A stretch of 53,773 nucleotides of DNA from an uncultured Bradyrhizobium sp. (GCF_936928535.1 NZ_CAKZHY010000019.1:1-53773), one strand, 5' to 3'. Counted from the stretch's first letter, positions 35,975 to 49,157 are shown. Translations and numbers: made by a program. Notes: generated by a model not told the origin, from the sequence alone.

Positions 35975-37725
35975 GGCCATCCTTTGGGGCGAAGCCGACC
36001 AAGGACGGCGTGTCGTTCCGCTTGTGGGCGCCCGGCGCGCGCCGCATCGATCTGCTGCTCGCGCGGCGCCACGCGATGCAGCGCCGGCAAGACGGCTGGT
36101 ATGTCGCCGAGATCGCCGGCCTCACCGCTGGCAGCCCCTACAAGTTCAGGATCGACGACGAGATCGACGTGCCCGATCCGGCGTCCGCCTTCCAGCCCGA
36201 GGATGTGTTCGGCCCGAGCGAGGTGATCGACCACGACGCCTTTGCATGGCGCGCGAAGGATTGGCGCGGCCGCCCCTGGGAAGAGACGGTGCTGATCGAG
36301 ACCCATGTCGGCACGTTCACGCGCGAGGGCACTTATCGCGCCATGATCGACAAGCTCGATCATCTGGTCACATCAGGCATCACCGCGTTGGAGCTGATGC
36401 CGCTGGCGGATTTCGCCGGCCGCCGCGGCTGGGGCTATGACGGCGTGCTCTGGTACGCGCCCGATAGCGCCTATGGCCGTCCGGAAGACCTGAAGACGCT
36501 GATCGACGAGGCCCATCTGCGCGGGCTGATGGTCTTCCTCGACGTCGTCTACAATCACTTCGGTCCCGAGGGAAACTATCTCGGCCGCTACGCGCCGACC
36601 TTTTTCACCGACGCGCATACGCCCTGGGGCAGCGCGATCGACTATCGCGTGCCGCAGGTGCGCGCCTTCGCTGTCGAGAACGCGCTGTCCTGGCTGACCG
36701 ACTACCGCTTCGACGGCCTCAGACTGGATGCCGCCAACCACATCATCGCGATCCCCGGCGAGCAGTCGATGCTGCACGACCTCAGCGTCGCCACCGGCGA
36801 ACTCGCCAAGGCCACCGGGCGGCACATTCATCTGGTGCTGGAGAATGGCGACAACCGCGCCAGCCTGCTCGACGCCGCGCAGGAGCCGCCGAGCGGCAAA
36901 TATCGCGGACAATGGAACGACGATTATCATCACGTCTGGCACGTGATGCTGACCGGCGAGCTCAACGGCTACTACGCCGACTACCAGACCCCGCGCATGG
37001 ATCTCGCCCGCGCGCTCGCCTCCGGCTTCGTCTACCAGGGCGAGATCTCGGAATTCTGGGGCAAGAAGCCACGCGGCGAGGCCAGTGGCGAGCTGCCACC
37101 GGCGACCTTCGTCAATTTCCTGCAGAACCACGACCAGATCGGCAACCGCCCTCTCGGCGACCGGCTGGAGAGCCTGGCATCGCCCGAGCAGATCGAGGCC
37201 GCGCTCGCAGTGACGTTGCTCGCGCCGATGGTGCCGATGCTGTTTCAGGGCGAGGAATGGGGCTCGAAGATGCCCTTCCCGTTCTTCTGCGATTTCCAGG
37301 GTGGCCTCGCCGACGCTGTGCGCAACGGGCGCAAGCAGGAATATGCCTGGGCCTACGCGAAATACGGTGACGAAGTGCCCGATCCGCTCGATCCGGCCAC
37401 GCCGCAATCAGCCGTGCTGGACTGGGCCGGCCGCACGCCCGAACAGGACGCACGGCTGGCGCTGGTGCGCGATCTCCTCGCGGTTCGCCGCAAGGAGATC
37501 ATGCCGCGGCTGAAGGGCGCGCGGTTCGGCGATGCCGAGGCTGAAGACAACGGCCTGCTCACGGCGCATTGGCGCATGGGCGATGGCACTCAACTGCGGC
37601 TCACCGCCAATCTGTCGGACAAGCATATCGCGCATTCCAACAACGATGCAGGCACGCCGATCTGGGGCGGCGCGGCCGGCGAGCGACTCCCACCCTGGTC
37701 GGTGGTCTGGCATCTCGGAGGTTAG
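35971..37725 (+). CDS. treZ: Malto-oligosyltrehalose trehalohydrolase
   Basis: A 584-residue GH13_10 enzyme releasing trehalose from maltooligosyl trehalose. N-terminal CBM48-like domain (GAKPTKDGVSFRLWAPGARR), then FLDVVYNHFGPEGNYLG, FDGLRLDAANHI (Asp), HLVLENGDNRAS (Glu) and FLQNHDQIGNRPLGDR (Asp). The start overlaps glgX by ATGA, and treY starts 2 bp after the stop. It works in the same two-step pathway as TreY. Confidence 0.94.
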   Translation: MRPSFGAKPTKDGVSFRLWAPGARRIDLLLARRHAMQRRQDGWYVAEIAGLTAGSPYKFRIDDEIDVPDPASAFQPEDVFGPSEVIDHDAFAWRAKDWRGRPWEETVLIETHVGTFTREGTYRAMIDKLDHLVTSGITALELMPLADFAGRRGWGYDGVLWYAPDSAYGRPEDLKTLIDEAHLRGLMVFLDVVYNHFGPEGNYLGRYAPTFFTDAHTPWGSAIDYRVPQVRAFAVENALSWLTDYRFDGLRLDAANHIIAIPGEQSMLHDLSVATGELAKATGRHIHLVLENGDNRASLLDAAQEPPSGKYRGQWNDDYHHVWHVMLTGELNGYYADYQTPRMDLARALASGFVYQGEISEFWGKKPRGEASGELPPATFVNFLQNHDQIGNRPLGDRLESLASPEQIEAALAVTLLAPMVPMLFQGEEWGSKMPFPFFCDFQGGLADAVRNGRKQEYAWAYAKYGDEVPDPLDPATPQSAVLDWAGRTPEQDARLALVRDLLAVRRKEIMPRLKGARFGDAEAEDNGLLTAHWRMGDGTQLRLTANLSDKHIAHSNNDAGTPIWGGAAGERLPPWSVVWHLGG

Positions 37726-37727
37726 TC

Positions 37728-40511
<2,784 letters not shown>

Positions 40512-40514
40512 GGC

Positions 40515-40832
40515 CTACTTGCCCTCATCCTTGGTCAGCAGCAATTGCCCGCGCTTGCGGATGGTCGCCTGCGCCATCTCGGCAAAGCGCTGCAGCAGCC
40601 ACGGCAGCACCACCTCGACCTTGACGTGGTCGTCGGCGACGTCGACCTGCCCGCTCGCAATCTGGCCGAGCGCGCGGATGCGGAAGTTCATGGTGTCGCC
40701 GCTCCAGCGCTCCTCCTCGACCTGCATCACGGGAATGCTGGCGGCGGCCCGGCCGAGCCCGGTCTTGAGCCGGCGCACGGCTTCCTCGCGACCGAGGCGA
40801 TGCGGAATGGAGACAACAAGCGGCGCTGACAT
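40515..40832 (-). CDS. Polyhydroxyalkanoic acid system family protein
   Basis: A 105-residue protein of the polyhydroxyalkanoic-acid-system family (PHA_gran_rgn): SIPHRLGREEAVRRLKTGL, WSGDTMNFRIRALGQIASGQ and LPWLLQRFAEMAQATI. Members bind or regulate storage granules; the exact role is not established. It converges on treY and is divergent from the DUF3309 gene. A storage role fits the neighbouring glucan block. Confidence 0.82.
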   Translation of the reverse strand: MSAPLVVSIPHRLGREEAVRRLKTGLGRAAASIPVMQVEEERWSGDTMNFRIRALGQIASGQVDVADDHVKVEVVLPWLLQRFAEMAQATIRKRGQLLLTKDEGK

Positions 40833-40927
40833 GATCCTGCCCCGTGGTGATTGATCCTCACATAGTCATGCCGGATGGAGACGCAAAGGTTCCATGCAAG
40901 TTACAGCTGCGACCCTGTTTCAAATCC

Positions 40928-40952
40928 GGAACTTTAAATCCCGCGGCAAGTT
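40928..40952 (+). promoter_or_regulatory. EcfG-like promoter of the DUF3309 gene
   Basis: GGAAC (40928-40932), 16 bp, AGTT (40949-40952) fits GGAAC-N16-NGTT. The start codon lies about 60 bp downstream. No other feature was seen in the 182-bp gap. Confidence 0.5.
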
Positions 40953-41014
40953 GCCCTCCGCACAACGGGACAGGTTGCAACGACCCTTTCGACAAAGGGC
41001 TGGAGGAGATTCGC

Positions 41015-41179
41015 ATGTCTATCGGTACGATCATTCTGATCATCCTGGTTATCGCGCTGCTCGGCGGCTTCAGCGGCATCGGCGGTGGCCCGTTCTACGG
41101 CACCGGCTATTACGGCGGCGGCGGCCTCGGGCTCGTCATCGTCATTCTGCTGATCCTGCTGCTAATGGGCCGGATCTAA
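41015..41179 (+). CDS. DUF3309 small membrane protein
   Basis: A 54-residue protein. It has an N-terminal hydrophobic helix (MSIGTIILIILVIALLGG), a central Gly/Tyr-rich stretch (GPFYGTGYYGGGGLG) and a second hydrophobic helix, typical of the DUF3309 family. A strong ribosome site GGAGGAGA precedes ATG 41015; the frame is open upstream to 40844 but that part does not look like protein. Function unknown; members occur widely in alpha- and betaproteobacteria. Confidence 0.85.
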   Translation: MSIGTIILIILVIALLGGFSGIGGGPFYGTGYYGGGGLGLVIVILLILLLMGRI

Positions 41180-41193
41180 CGACAGCAACAATC

Positions 41194-41284
41194 GCGTAGG
41201 GTGGGCAAAGGCGCTCTTGCGCCGTGCCCACCTTTCCTCTCTGACGAACAAGATCGTGGGCACGCTTCGCTTTGCCCACCCTAC
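41194..41284. repeat. GTAGGGTGGGC inverted repeat
   Basis: Perfect 16-bp arms CGTAGGGTGGGCAAAG (41194-41209) and CTTTGCCCACCCTACG (41269-41284), with inner GTGCCCAC and GTGGGCAC also pairing. This is another dispersed repeat type. It lies between the convergent DUF3309 gene and ligD and probably helps termination. Confidence 0.82.
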
Positions 41285-41307
41285 GGGAGTTGCGCATCAG
41301 CGCGCAC

Positions 41308-43971
41308 CTACTTCACCTTCCCCGCCAACTTCTTTATCGCCGCCTTGATCGACGAGGCCGCATCGTCATAGCCCTCCCAGGCCTTCGACCGTGCCAGCAG
41401 GCCCGGCACCGTGCGTACCGTGTAGCGCTTCGGATCGAGATCGCTTTTCACTTGCGCCCAGGTCAGCGGCATCGACACCGTCGCGCCATCGCGCGCGCGT
41501 GGCGACAGCGGGCCCACCGCCGTCGACATGCGGTCATTGCGCAGATAATCGAGGAAGATCTTCCCGTTGCGCAGTTTCTTCGACATGTTGAGCAGGTAGC
41601 GTTCGGGATCGTCATCAGCCATCCACTGGCAGACGCCTTGCGCGAACGCCTTGGCTTCCTTCCAGTCCACCTTGTCGCGCGCGCCATGGAGCAGCGGGAC
41701 CACCACGTGCAGGCCCTTGCCGCCGGTGGTCTTGCAGAAGCTTTCCATGCCAACGTCAGTCAGCCGCTGTCGCATCTCCTTCGCTGCTTCGACGACATCG
41801 GCGAACGTCACGTCCGGTGCCGGATCGAGGTCGAATACCAGCCGGCCCGGCGTGTCATAGGCATCCGGCGCGCAATTCCAGGGATGCAGTTCGACGCCGC
41901 CGATCTGCGCGACCGCGGCGAGCCCCTCGACGCGGTCGATCTGCAAATACGGCTTGCGATCCCCGGAGACCTTTGCGAGCTCGAGCAGGTTCGAGGTGCC
42001 CTGCATCGCATGGCGCTGGAAGAATTTTTCGCCGCCGATGCCGTCAGGGGCACGAAGGATCGAGCAGGGGCGGCCCTTGAGATGCTCGATCATCCAAGCG
42101 CCGACCGCCTCGAAATAGCGCGCAAGATCGAGCTTGGTGACGCCCTCGCCGTCGCCACCGTCGGGCCAGAGCTCCTTGTCTGGCTTTGAGATGACGACGC
42201 CCATCACTTCGGCTGTGCCGGCGCTCTTCGACTTGGCCGTCTTCGGTGTCGCGCGCTTCCTCGCCGAGGGCTTTGCCAGTTCGATATCGACAGGCGTTTC
42301 AGCCTCGACCTCCTCGGCCGGCTTATCCTGCCGCAGGCCCTTGAAGGCAGCCTGACGGATATTGCCGTCGGCCGTGAAGCCGGCGAACTCGATCTCCGCG
42401 ACCAGCTCGGGCTTCAGCCAATGCACGTCACGCGTCTTCTTCGGCGCATTCTTGCCGCCGAACGGGCTTTCCCTGGCCTCCATCGCTTTGAGCGACGGCA
42501 TGATGCGCTTGACCTTGTCGGCGCCAAAGCCGGTCCCGACCATGCCGACAAAGGCGAGATGGTCGCCCCGATGCACACCCGCCATCAGCGAGCGGAATTT
42601 TCCTGATGTCGTCTTCCAGCCGCCGATCACGACCTCATGGCCCGCCCGGCATTTTGCCTTGGTCCAGCTCTCGGTGCGGCCGGAGCGATAGGGCGCGTCC
42701 AGCTTCTTCGACACCACGCCCTCGAGCTCGAGCTTGCAGGCCGATTGCAGCACCGCCTCGCCCCCGCTCTCGAAATGCTCGACATAGCGGATCTGGCTCG
42801 TCTTCTTCTTGCGCGCTCCCAGCAACTTCTTGAGGCGTTCCTTGCGCTCGCCGAGCGGCAGACGGCGATAATCGAGGCCCTCGGCGAACAGCAGGTCGAA
42901 GGCGAAGAAGATCAGGTCTTCGGTCTTGCCATCCGACAGAGCGGCCTGCAGGGAGGAAAAGTTCGGCGCACCGTTATGGTCGAGTGCGACGATCTCGCCG
43001 TCGATCAACGCATCAGGCAGGTCACCCGCCTCCTTGGCGATCGATGCGAACTTTTCGGTCCAGTCGAGGCCCTTGCGGGTCTTCAAGCTCGCCTCGCCGT
43101 CCTCGATGCGCAGCTGGACGCGGTAGCCGTCGAACTTGATCTCATGGCACCAGCCGTCTGACCCGGGCGGCCGCTCCACGGGAGTGCACAGCTGCGGCTC
43201 CACGAAATCAGGCATCGCCGAGACTTTCTTGGCTGTCGTCGCGGTCGTCGCCTTCTTCTTCGACGGTTTGCCGCTCTTCAGCGCCGTGCGAGGCGCCGGC
43301 TTGACCGTGCGCCCTTTGGTCTCCTCGGCACGGTTGGATTGCCAGACCGCATCCGCCTTGCCTTTGGCGCCCTTCTCCAGCATGAACGGCTTCGGCGCGC
43401 GGCCCTTGCCGCCGGCGATCTGATCCATGGCGCGGCCAGATGCCACGGACTTGTCTTCCGCCAAGATATCCTCGTCCTCGCTGGCATAGTCGTCGCGGTG
43501 CTTGATCAGCAGCCAGTTGGTGCGCTTCTCGCCGCCGCGGTTGCGCATGCGCACCAGCACCCAGCTGCCATGCAGCTTGTCGCCATGCAGGGTGAATTTG
43601 AGGTCGCCCTTTTTGAAGCCGGCTTCGGCGTTATCGGATTCCCAGGTGCCGCGGTCCCACAGCATTACCGTGCCGCCGCCATATTGCCCCTCGGGAATCG
43701 TGCCTTCGAAATCGCCATAGTCGAGCGGATGGTCCTCGACTTCGACGGCCAGCCGCTTGTCGTGCGGATTGAGCGAGGGGCCCTTGGTCACCGCCCAGGA
43801 CTTGAACACGCCATCGAATTCAAGCCTGAGGTCGTAGTGCAGCCGGGTCGCATCGTGTTTCTGGATCACGAAGCGCCGCTGCTTCGATGGCGCCACGGCG
43901 GACTTGCCTGACGGTTCGGGCGTCTTTTCGAAATCACGCTTCTTTCGATAAGTGGAGAGTTTTTGCAGCAC
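41308..43971 (-). CDS. ligD: ATP-dependent DNA ligase D
   Basis: About 887 residues, a bacterial NHEJ ligase with all three domains. The order is 3'-phosphoesterase ([20 protein letters not shown], near residue 35), ligase (adenylation Lys in [12 protein letters not shown], near 276) and primase-polymerase ([26 protein letters not shown]). It joins double-strand breaks with Ku. GTG 43971 follows GGGA by six bases; a GTG at 43983 is in frame but too close to AGAGGA. The divergent gene is ku, with overlapping EcfG-like sites between them. Confidence 0.95.
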   Translation of the reverse strand: MLQKLSTYRKKRDFEKTPEPSGKSAVAPSKQRRFVIQKHDATRLHYDLRLEFDGVFKSWAVTKGPSLNPHDKRLAVEVEDHPLDYGDFEGTIPEGQYGGGTVMLWDRGTWESDNAEAGFKKGDLKFTLHGDKLHGSWVLVRMRNRGGEKRTNWLLIKHRDDYASEDEDILAEDKSVASGRAMDQIAGGKGRAPKPFMLEKGAKGKADAVWQSNRAEETKGRTVKPAPRTALKSGKPSKKKATTATTAKKVSAMPDFVEPQLCTPVERPPGSDGWCHEIKFDGYRVQLRIEDGEASLKTRKGLDWTEKFASIAKEAGDLPDALIDGEIVALDHNGAPNFSSLQAALSDGKTEDLIFFAFDLLFAEGLDYRRLPLGERKERLKKLLGARKKKTSQIRYVEHFESGGEAVLQSACKLELEGVVSKKLDAPYRSGRTESWTKAKCRAGHEVVIGGWKTTSGKFRSLMAGVHRGDHLAFVGMVGTGFGADKVKRIMPSLKAMEARESPFGGKNAPKKTRDVHWLKPELVAEIEFAGFTADGNIRQAAFKGLRQDKPAEEVEAETPVDIELAKPSARKRATPKTAKSKSAGTAEVMGVVISKPDKELWPDGGDGEGVTKLDLARYFEAVGAWMIEHLKGRPCSILRAPDGIGGEKFFQRHAMQGTSNLLELAKVSGDRKPYLQIDRVEGLAAVAQIGGVELHPWNCAPDAYDTPGRLVFDLDPAPDVTFADVVEAAKEMRQRLTDVGMESFCKTTGGKGLHVVVPLLHGARDKVDWKEAKAFAQGVCQWMADDDPERYLLNMSKKLRNGKIFLDYLRNDRMSTAVGPLSPRARDGATVSMPLTWAQVKSDLDPKRYTVRTVPGLLARSKAWEGYDDAASSIKAAIKKLAGKVK

Positions 43972-44027
43972 GACTGGTCCCACATCCTCTAATCGCGTTG
44001 AAGCCTATCACGGCAAAAGTCCCATCC

Positions 44028-44060
44028 GGAACCAAAACCCTGGCGGGCGGTTGGGGTTCC
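44028..44060. promoter_or_regulatory. Overlapping divergent EcfG-like promoters for ku and ligD
   Basis: On the plus strand GGAAC (44028-44032), 16 bp, GGTT (44049-44052) points to ku. On the minus strand GGAAC (44056-44060), 16 bp, GGTT (44036-44039) points to ligD. Together they form an imperfect inverted repeat. Predicted starts would leave leaders of about 30 and 45-60 bases. This is sequence-based inference; the first base of the -10 is G rather than the preferred C. Confidence 0.55.
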
Positions 44061-44089
44061 AAAACGCCTTGAAATCACTGGAGAATGGA

Positions 44090-44974
44090 ATGGCCCCGCG
44101 CGCCTATTGGAAGGGAACGTTGAAGCTGTCGCTGGTGAGCTGCCCGGTCGTGCTCTATCCCGCGACCACGGCCGCCGAGAAGACACGGTTTCACATGATC
44201 AACCGCGAAACCGGCAACCGGCTCAAGCAGCAGATGGTGGATGCCGAGACCGGCGATGTCGTCGAGAGCGACCAGAAGGGCCGCGGCTACCAGCTGCGCA
44301 AGGGTAAATATGTCGAGGTCGAACCGGAGGAGCTCGAGGCCGTCCAGATCGAGAGCAACCACACCATCGACATCGAGAGTTTTGTCCCAAGCGATGAGAT
44401 CGACCAGCGCTATCTCAACCATCCCTATTACATCGCGCCCGAAGGCAAGGCCGCCATCGACGCCTTTGCCGTGATCCGCGACGCCATGAAGGACCAGGAC
44501 CGCGTCGCGCTCGCCAAGATCGTGCTGACCAACCGCGAGCACATCATCGCGATCGAGCCGCTCGGCAAGGGCCTGCTCGGCACCACGCTGCGCTTTCCTT
44601 ACGAGCTGCGCGACGAAGACGAATTCTTCCACGACATCAAGAGCCCGAAAATCAGTAAGGACATGATCGAGCTGGCCGGACACATCCTGCACACCAAGGC
44701 GGCGCATTTCGACCCGAGCAAATTCAAGGACGAGTACGAGACCGCGCTCAAGGCGCTGGTGAAGCGCAAGGCGAGCGGCAAGACCATCGAATTGCCCGAA
44801 CGCGAGGAGCGCCCCAGCAACGTCGTCAGCCTGATGGACGCGCTGAAACAGAGCCTGAAGGGGCGCGGCGGGAAGAAGACGGCGGCGAAGGCGCATGCAA
44901 GACGGGCGACAGGGCGGCATCGTGCGGCGAAGAAGGCACACCGCTCGACGGCGCGGCATCGGAAGGCAGGGTAG
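44090..44974 (+). CDS. ku: DNA end-binding protein Ku
   Basis: A 294-residue bacterial Ku. It starts MAPRAYWKGTLKLSLVSCPV, the common Ku start, with the core ring domain to about residue 240 and a basic tail rich in Lys, Arg, His and Ala (AAKAHARRATGRHRAAKKAH). It binds DNA ends and recruits LigD. ATG 44090 has GGAGA seven bases before; the longer open frame from 43952 includes the promoter region and is not used. Confidence 0.95.
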   Translation: MAPRAYWKGTLKLSLVSCPVVLYPATTAAEKTRFHMINRETGNRLKQQMVDAETGDVVESDQKGRGYQLRKGKYVEVEPEELEAVQIESNHTIDIESFVPSDEIDQRYLNHPYYIAPEGKAAIDAFAVIRDAMKDQDRVALAKIVLTNREHIIAIEPLGKGLLGTTLRFPYELRDEDEFFHDIKSPKISKDMIELAGHILHTKAAHFDPSKFKDEYETALKALVKRKASGKTIELPEREERPSNVVSLMDALKQSLKGRGGKKTAAKAHARRATGRHRAAKKAHRSTARHRKAG

Positions 44975-44983
44975 TCTCACCAG

Positions 44984-45070
44984 CGTCATTGCGAGGAGCT
45001 TTTGCGACGAAGCAATCCAGACTGCCTCCTCGGAGGCACTCTGGATTGATTCGCTGCGCTCGCAATGACG
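44984..45070. repeat. Palindromic repeat between convergent ku and kdpE
   Basis: Outer arms CGTCATTGCGAG (44984-44995) and CTCGCAATGACG (45059-45070) pair perfectly over 12 bp; inner arms CAATCCAGA (45013-45021) and TCTGGATTG (45040-45048) pair too, with further pairing at GCCTCC/GGAGGC. The same family as 61-102 and 7137-7199. It can serve as a terminator for both genes. Confidence 0.82.
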
Positions 45071-45102
45071 ATGTGGGCAGAGGATCGCGTCCCAAGAGGC
45101 CG

Positions 45103-45792
45103 TTAATCCCCCGCCTTCAGCCGGTACCCGATTCCCGTTTCGGTCAGCACATATTGCGGCCGCTCCGGATCGGCTTCGATCTTCTGGCGGAGCTGGCGGA
45201 CATAGACGCGCAGATATTGCGCGTCGGTCAGCTCGTCCCAGAGCTCCTTGAGCAGGAATCTGTGGGTCAGCACCTTGCCGGCGTGCTGGACCAGCACGCG
45301 CAGCAGGTCGTATTCCTTCGGCGACAGCTTGATCTCGCGCTCGCCGAGCTTGATGATGCGGCGCACCAGATCGACGGAGAGATCGCCGGTGCGGAACACC
45401 GGACGCTCGCCCTGCACCTGCAGTTGGTGCCGCAGCGCCGCGCGCAGCCGCGCCAGCAGCTCGTCCATGCCGAACGGTTTGGTCAGATAGTCATCGGCAC
45501 CGAGATCGAGCGCCTGCACCTTACCCGCCTCGTCGCCGCGGCTCGACAGCACCACGATCGGCACGCTTTCATTGCGGCTGCGGATGGTGCGGAGCAGCTC
45601 ATGGCCCTGGATGTCGGGCAGGCCGAGATCGAGGATGATCAGCGCGGGCTCTTCGCCTAGCTTCTCCAGCGCGACCTTGCCGTTCGACGCCTCCAGGATC
45701 TCGTAACCTTGCGTCGATAGCCCCATCCGCAGCAATTTGCGGATCGGCGGCTCGTCGTCGATGACCAGAACCTTGATCGGGGCAGCACTCAT
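45103..45792 (-). CDS. kdpE: Response regulator KdpE
   Basis: A 229-residue OmpR-type regulator. The receiver domain carries the phospho-acceptor Asp in LIILDLGLPDIQG and the Lys in LTKPFGMDELLARL. The C-terminal winged helix (LSPKEYDLLRVLVQHAGKVL, LRVYVRQLRQKIE) binds the kdp promoter. It is the last gene of the kdp operon and overlaps kdpD by 4 bp. Confidence 0.94.
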   Translation of the reverse strand: MSAAPIKVLVIDDEPPIRKLLRMGLSTQGYEILEASNGKVALEKLGEEPALIILDLGLPDIQGHELLRTIRSRNESVPIVVLSSRGDEAGKVQALDLGADDYLTKPFGMDELLARLRAALRHQLQVQGERPVFRTGDLSVDLVRRIIKLGEREIKLSPKEYDLLRVLVQHAGKVLTHRFLLKELWDELTDAQYLRVYVRQLRQKIEADPERPQYVLTETGIGYRLKAGD

Positions 45793-48512
45793 GCGGCGGT
45801 ATCCAATGCGTGGGTCTGCGCCGGAACCGGCAGGTGGATGGTGAGAATGGCGCCGCTCCGGTCGCTGCGGTTGGCCGCCGAGATCGTGCCGCGCATCGCC
45901 TCGACGAAGCCGCGGGAGATGGCCAGCCCGAGCCCGGTGCCGGGACGGACATGATCGCCTTTCTGCGCACGATAGAACTTGTCGAACACGCTCTCGAGCT
46001 CGTCGGGCGGAATGCCGTCCCCCTCGTCAGCGACCTCGAGCACCACATGATCGCGCTCGCGCCGGCTCCTGATCGTAATCGTGGTTTCGGGCGATGAATA
46101 TTTCGCGGCGTTGTCGAGCAGGTTGAACAGCACCTGCTCGAACAGCACGGCGTCGAGCTCGAGCATCGGCAGATCGGCCGCCAGCACCAGCTCGACCTTG
46201 TGTGCGGTGAGGATCTTCGAGGCCCGCCGCAGCGCGCTGCCGACGATTTCGCCGAGATCGTGCAGAGCCGTGTTGGGCACGATGGCGCCGGATTCGAGCT
46301 TGGTCATGTCGAGCAGATTGGCGATGAAGCGATTGAGCCGCTCGGACTCGTCGATCACGGTCGCAAGCAGATCGCGCTTCTCGGTGTCGGACAGTGCACC
46401 CGCGAGATCGCGCATGGTCGAGGCCGCCCCCAGCACCGAGGCCAGCGGTGTCTTCAGATCATGCGAGATCGAGGTCAGCAGCGCCGACCGCAGCCGCTCG
46501 GATTCAACGGTCCGTTTGACGCGGTCCATGTCCTCGACCAGGAGCACGCGCTCGATCGCCAGCGCGCCCTGGTCGACCAGCGCGTCCAGCAGCCGGCGCT
46601 GGTCCGGCGTCAGCAGCGGGCCGGTGCGGTCGTTGTCGATGCCGATCACGCCGATCGGCCCGCGCCCGGTGCGCATCGGCAGAAACAGCCGCTTGGCGCC
46701 CGGCAGCGTGTCCGAACCACGGCCGGCGGAACGATCATTGCTCCAGGCCCAGTTGGCTGCGGCAAGGTCGGCCTGGTCGAGCTGATCCTCGGGCGGATAG
46801 CCTGACTTCACCGTGAGCAGCCCGTCCTCCGGCAGCAGCAGCACCACGCGGACCTTCAGCATCAGCGCGATCTGATAGGCCGAGGCCCACAGCACGTCGT
46901 CGAGCGTGGCCGTGCCGGCGAGCTTGCGGCTGAAGGCATAGAGCTGCTCGGTGGTCCGGATGCGGCCGATCGCGGCGTCGGCCTGCGTGCGCACGCGCGC
47001 GGCGACATTCGAGACCAGGATCGCGATCAGCATGAAGAAGAAGAACGCCGCGACGTTGGTCGGATCGGTGATGGTGAAGGTGTAGACCGGCGGCAGGAAG
47101 AAGAAATTATAGGCGAGTGAGGCAGCCAGGCTCGCGAGCAGCGACGGCCACAAGCCGTAACGCACCGCGACCGCGACCACCGCGGTGAGCAGCACGAGGT
47201 CCACGTTCTCGATGCCGAACCGCGGCTGCAGCAGCTCCGCGGCGCCGAGGCCGACCAGCACGACGCCAAGCGATTTCAGATAGGGCAGCGGATTGAACGG
47301 TTCGGACCGCGCCGCGGTCTGCACCGCCGTCTTCGGTGCCGCCTCGTCCGGCAGCTCGTCACCGGGAATGACGTGAACGCTGATATTGCCGGCGCGTCGC
47401 ACCAGGTCATGCACGACGGAGCCGCGCGTCATCTCGAACCAGCGTGAACGCGTCGTCTTGCCGATCACGATCTGGGTGACATTGTTGCCTTGCGCGAAGT
47501 TGATGACGTCATCGGCAATGCGCCGGCCGACCGCTGGAATGGTCAGCGCCTCGCCGCCGAGCGACTCGGCAAGCCGCAACGTATCGGCGAGCCGGTCGCG
47601 CTCCTGGTCCGAGAGCTGAAGCGAGCGCCGCGTCTCGATCGAGATCGCGGTGAACGGCGCATGCAGCCGGTCCGCCAGCCGTTTGGTGTAGCGCACGAGC
47701 CCAGCCGCGCGGGGATCCTCGCTGACGCAGACCAGGATGCGCTCGCCCGCGGCCCAAGGGCCGGCGATGGCGTTCGCCTGCATGTGATTGAGCAGTTGCT
47801 CGTCGACCCGCTCTGCCGTGCGCCGCAGCGCAAGCTCGCGCAGCGCGGTCAGATTGCCCGGCGAGAAGTAATGCTCCAGCGCCCGCTCGGCCTGCTTGGA
47901 GACGTAGACCTTGCCCTCGCGCAGGCGCTGGATCAAGTCGTCCGGCGTGAGGTCGATCAGCTCGATCGCGTCGGCGCGGTCGAAGATCGAATCAGGCACG
48001 GTCTCGCGGACCCGGACATGAGTGATCTGGGCGACGACGTCGTTCAGGCTCTCGATGTGCTGGATGTTGACGGCGGTATAGACGTCGATGCCGTGGGACA
48101 GCAGCTCCTCGACGTCGAGGTAGCGCTTGGGGTGGCGGCTGCCCGCTGCGTTGGTGTGGGCGAGCTCGTCGACCAGCGCGATCTTCGGCCGCCGCGCAAT
48201 CACGGCGTCGAGGTCCATCTCCTCAACGATCTGGCCGCGGTACTCAAGCCGCTTGCGCGGGACGACCTCCAGTCCCCGCACCAGCGCCTCGGTCTCGCCG
48301 CGGCCGTGGGTCTCGACGAAGCCGACCACGACATCGATGCCGGCCTTGCGCCTGGCATGGGCGCTCTGCAGCATCTCGTAGGTCTTGCCGACGCCGGGGG
48401 CGGCGCCGACGAAGATCTTCAGCTTGCCGCTCGCGCTCTCCTCCCGGCGCGCAGCCTCCAGCAGCGCCTCGGGCGATGGTCGTTGTTCGGGATCGCGGCG
48501 CTGCTGAACCAT
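45789..48512 (-). CDS. kdpD: Sensor histidine kinase KdpD
   Basis: A 907-residue membrane kinase. The N-terminal KdpD domain has GAAPGVGKTYEML (Walker A), followed by a Usp-like domain (RILVCVSEDPRA), four membrane helices around residues 410-510, a GAF domain, HisKA (His in SISHDLKTPLAS) and an ATPase domain (LLDNAAKYSS, GDGIPPDELE). It senses low potassium or osmotic stress and phosphorylates KdpE. The full-length domain set matches the E. coli type. Gap to kdpC 39 bp. Confidence 0.95.
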   Translation of the reverse strand: MVQQRRDPEQRPSPEALLEAARREESASGKLKIFVGAAPGVGKTYEMLQSAHARRKAGIDVVVGFVETHGRGETEALVRGLEVVPRKRLEYRGQIVEEMDLDAVIARRPKIALVDELAHTNAAGSRHPKRYLDVEELLSHGIDVYTAVNIQHIESLNDVVAQITHVRVRETVPDSIFDRADAIELIDLTPDDLIQRLREGKVYVSKQAERALEHYFSPGNLTALRELALRRTAERVDEQLLNHMQANAIAGPWAAGERILVCVSEDPRAAGLVRYTKRLADRLHAPFTAISIETRRSLQLSDQERDRLADTLRLAESLGGEALTIPAVGRRIADDVINFAQGNNVTQIVIGKTTRSRWFEMTRGSVVHDLVRRAGNISVHVIPGDELPDEAAPKTAVQTAARSEPFNPLPYLKSLGVVLVGLGAAELLQPRFGIENVDLVLLTAVVAVAVRYGLWPSLLASLAASLAYNFFFLPPVYTFTITDPTNVAAFFFFMLIAILVSNVAARVRTQADAAIGRIRTTEQLYAFSRKLAGTATLDDVLWASAYQIALMLKVRVVLLLPEDGLLTVKSGYPPEDQLDQADLAAANWAWSNDRSAGRGSDTLPGAKRLFLPMRTGRGPIGVIGIDNDRTGPLLTPDQRRLLDALVDQGALAIERVLLVEDMDRVKRTVESERLRSALLTSISHDLKTPLASVLGAASTMRDLAGALSDTEKRDLLATVIDESERLNRFIANLLDMTKLESGAIVPNTALHDLGEIVGSALRRASKILTAHKVELVLAADLPMLELDAVLFEQVLFNLLDNAAKYSSPETTITIRSRRERDHVVLEVADEGDGIPPDELESVFDKFYRAQKGDHVRPGTGLGLAISRGFVEAMRGTISAANRSDRSGAILTIHLPVPAQTHALDTAA

Positions 48513-48551
48513 CAGGCCAATATAATCATCCTGATATTGTCGGCCTAGACG

Positions 48552-49157
48552 CTACTTCGCGGCGGCACGATCCAGCGCGAGATTCAGCGCCAGAACGTTA
48601 ACCCTGGGTTCGCCGAGCAGGCCGAGCCAGCGGCCTTCGGTGTTGGAGGCGACGAGCTGCTTGAGCTGGTCTTCCGACATATTCCGCGCCTTGGCGACGC
48701 GCGGCACCTGGAATTGCGCGCCTTCAGGCGAAATGTCGGGGTCGAGCCCGCTGGCGGAGGTCGTGACCAGATCGACCGGAACGGCGGCGTTCGGGTTTTC
48801 GGCCTTCAACTTGTCCACATCCTCCTTCAGCCGGTCGGCCAGCGCCTTGCTGGTCGGGCCGAGATTGGAGCCGCCGGAATTGGCCGCGTTGTAGGGCGCA
48901 GACACCGTCTTGGTCGAATCATCAGGGTCCGGCGCGACCGTCGCCGAGGGACGGCCGTGGAAATATTTGTCGTCCTTGAACTCCTGCCCGATCAGGGCAG
49001 AGCCGATCACCTTGCCGTCCTTCTCGATCAGGCTGCCTTGCGCCTTGGCGGGAAATAGGGCACCGGCAATGCCGGTCATGGCGAGCGGATAGGCCAGGCC
49101 TGTGATGGCGGTAAGCACCAGCAGCAGGACGATAGCGGGGCGGATTTCTCTGAGCAT
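48552..49157 (-). CDS. kdpC: Potassium-transporting ATPase subunit C
   Basis: A 201-residue single-pass membrane protein that stabilises the KdpFABC complex. The N-terminus has one helix ([20 protein letters not shown]); the large periplasmic domain includes [19 protein letters not shown] and the C-terminal [17 protein letters not shown] 49157 is preceded by a suitable start; the frame is open to 49232 but that part lies in the upstream repeat region. A 158-bp repeat-filled gap separates it from kdpB. Confidence 0.94.
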   Translation of the reverse strand: MLREIRPAIVLLLVLTAITGLAYPLAMTGIAGALFPAKAQGSLIEKDGKVIGSALIGQEFKDDKYFHGRPSATVAPDPDDSTKTVSAPYNAANSGGSNLGPTSKALADRLKEDVDKLKAENPNAAVPVDLVTTSASGLDPDISPEGAQFQVPRVAKARNMSEDQLKQLVASNTEGRWLGLLGEPRVNVLALNLALDRAAAK

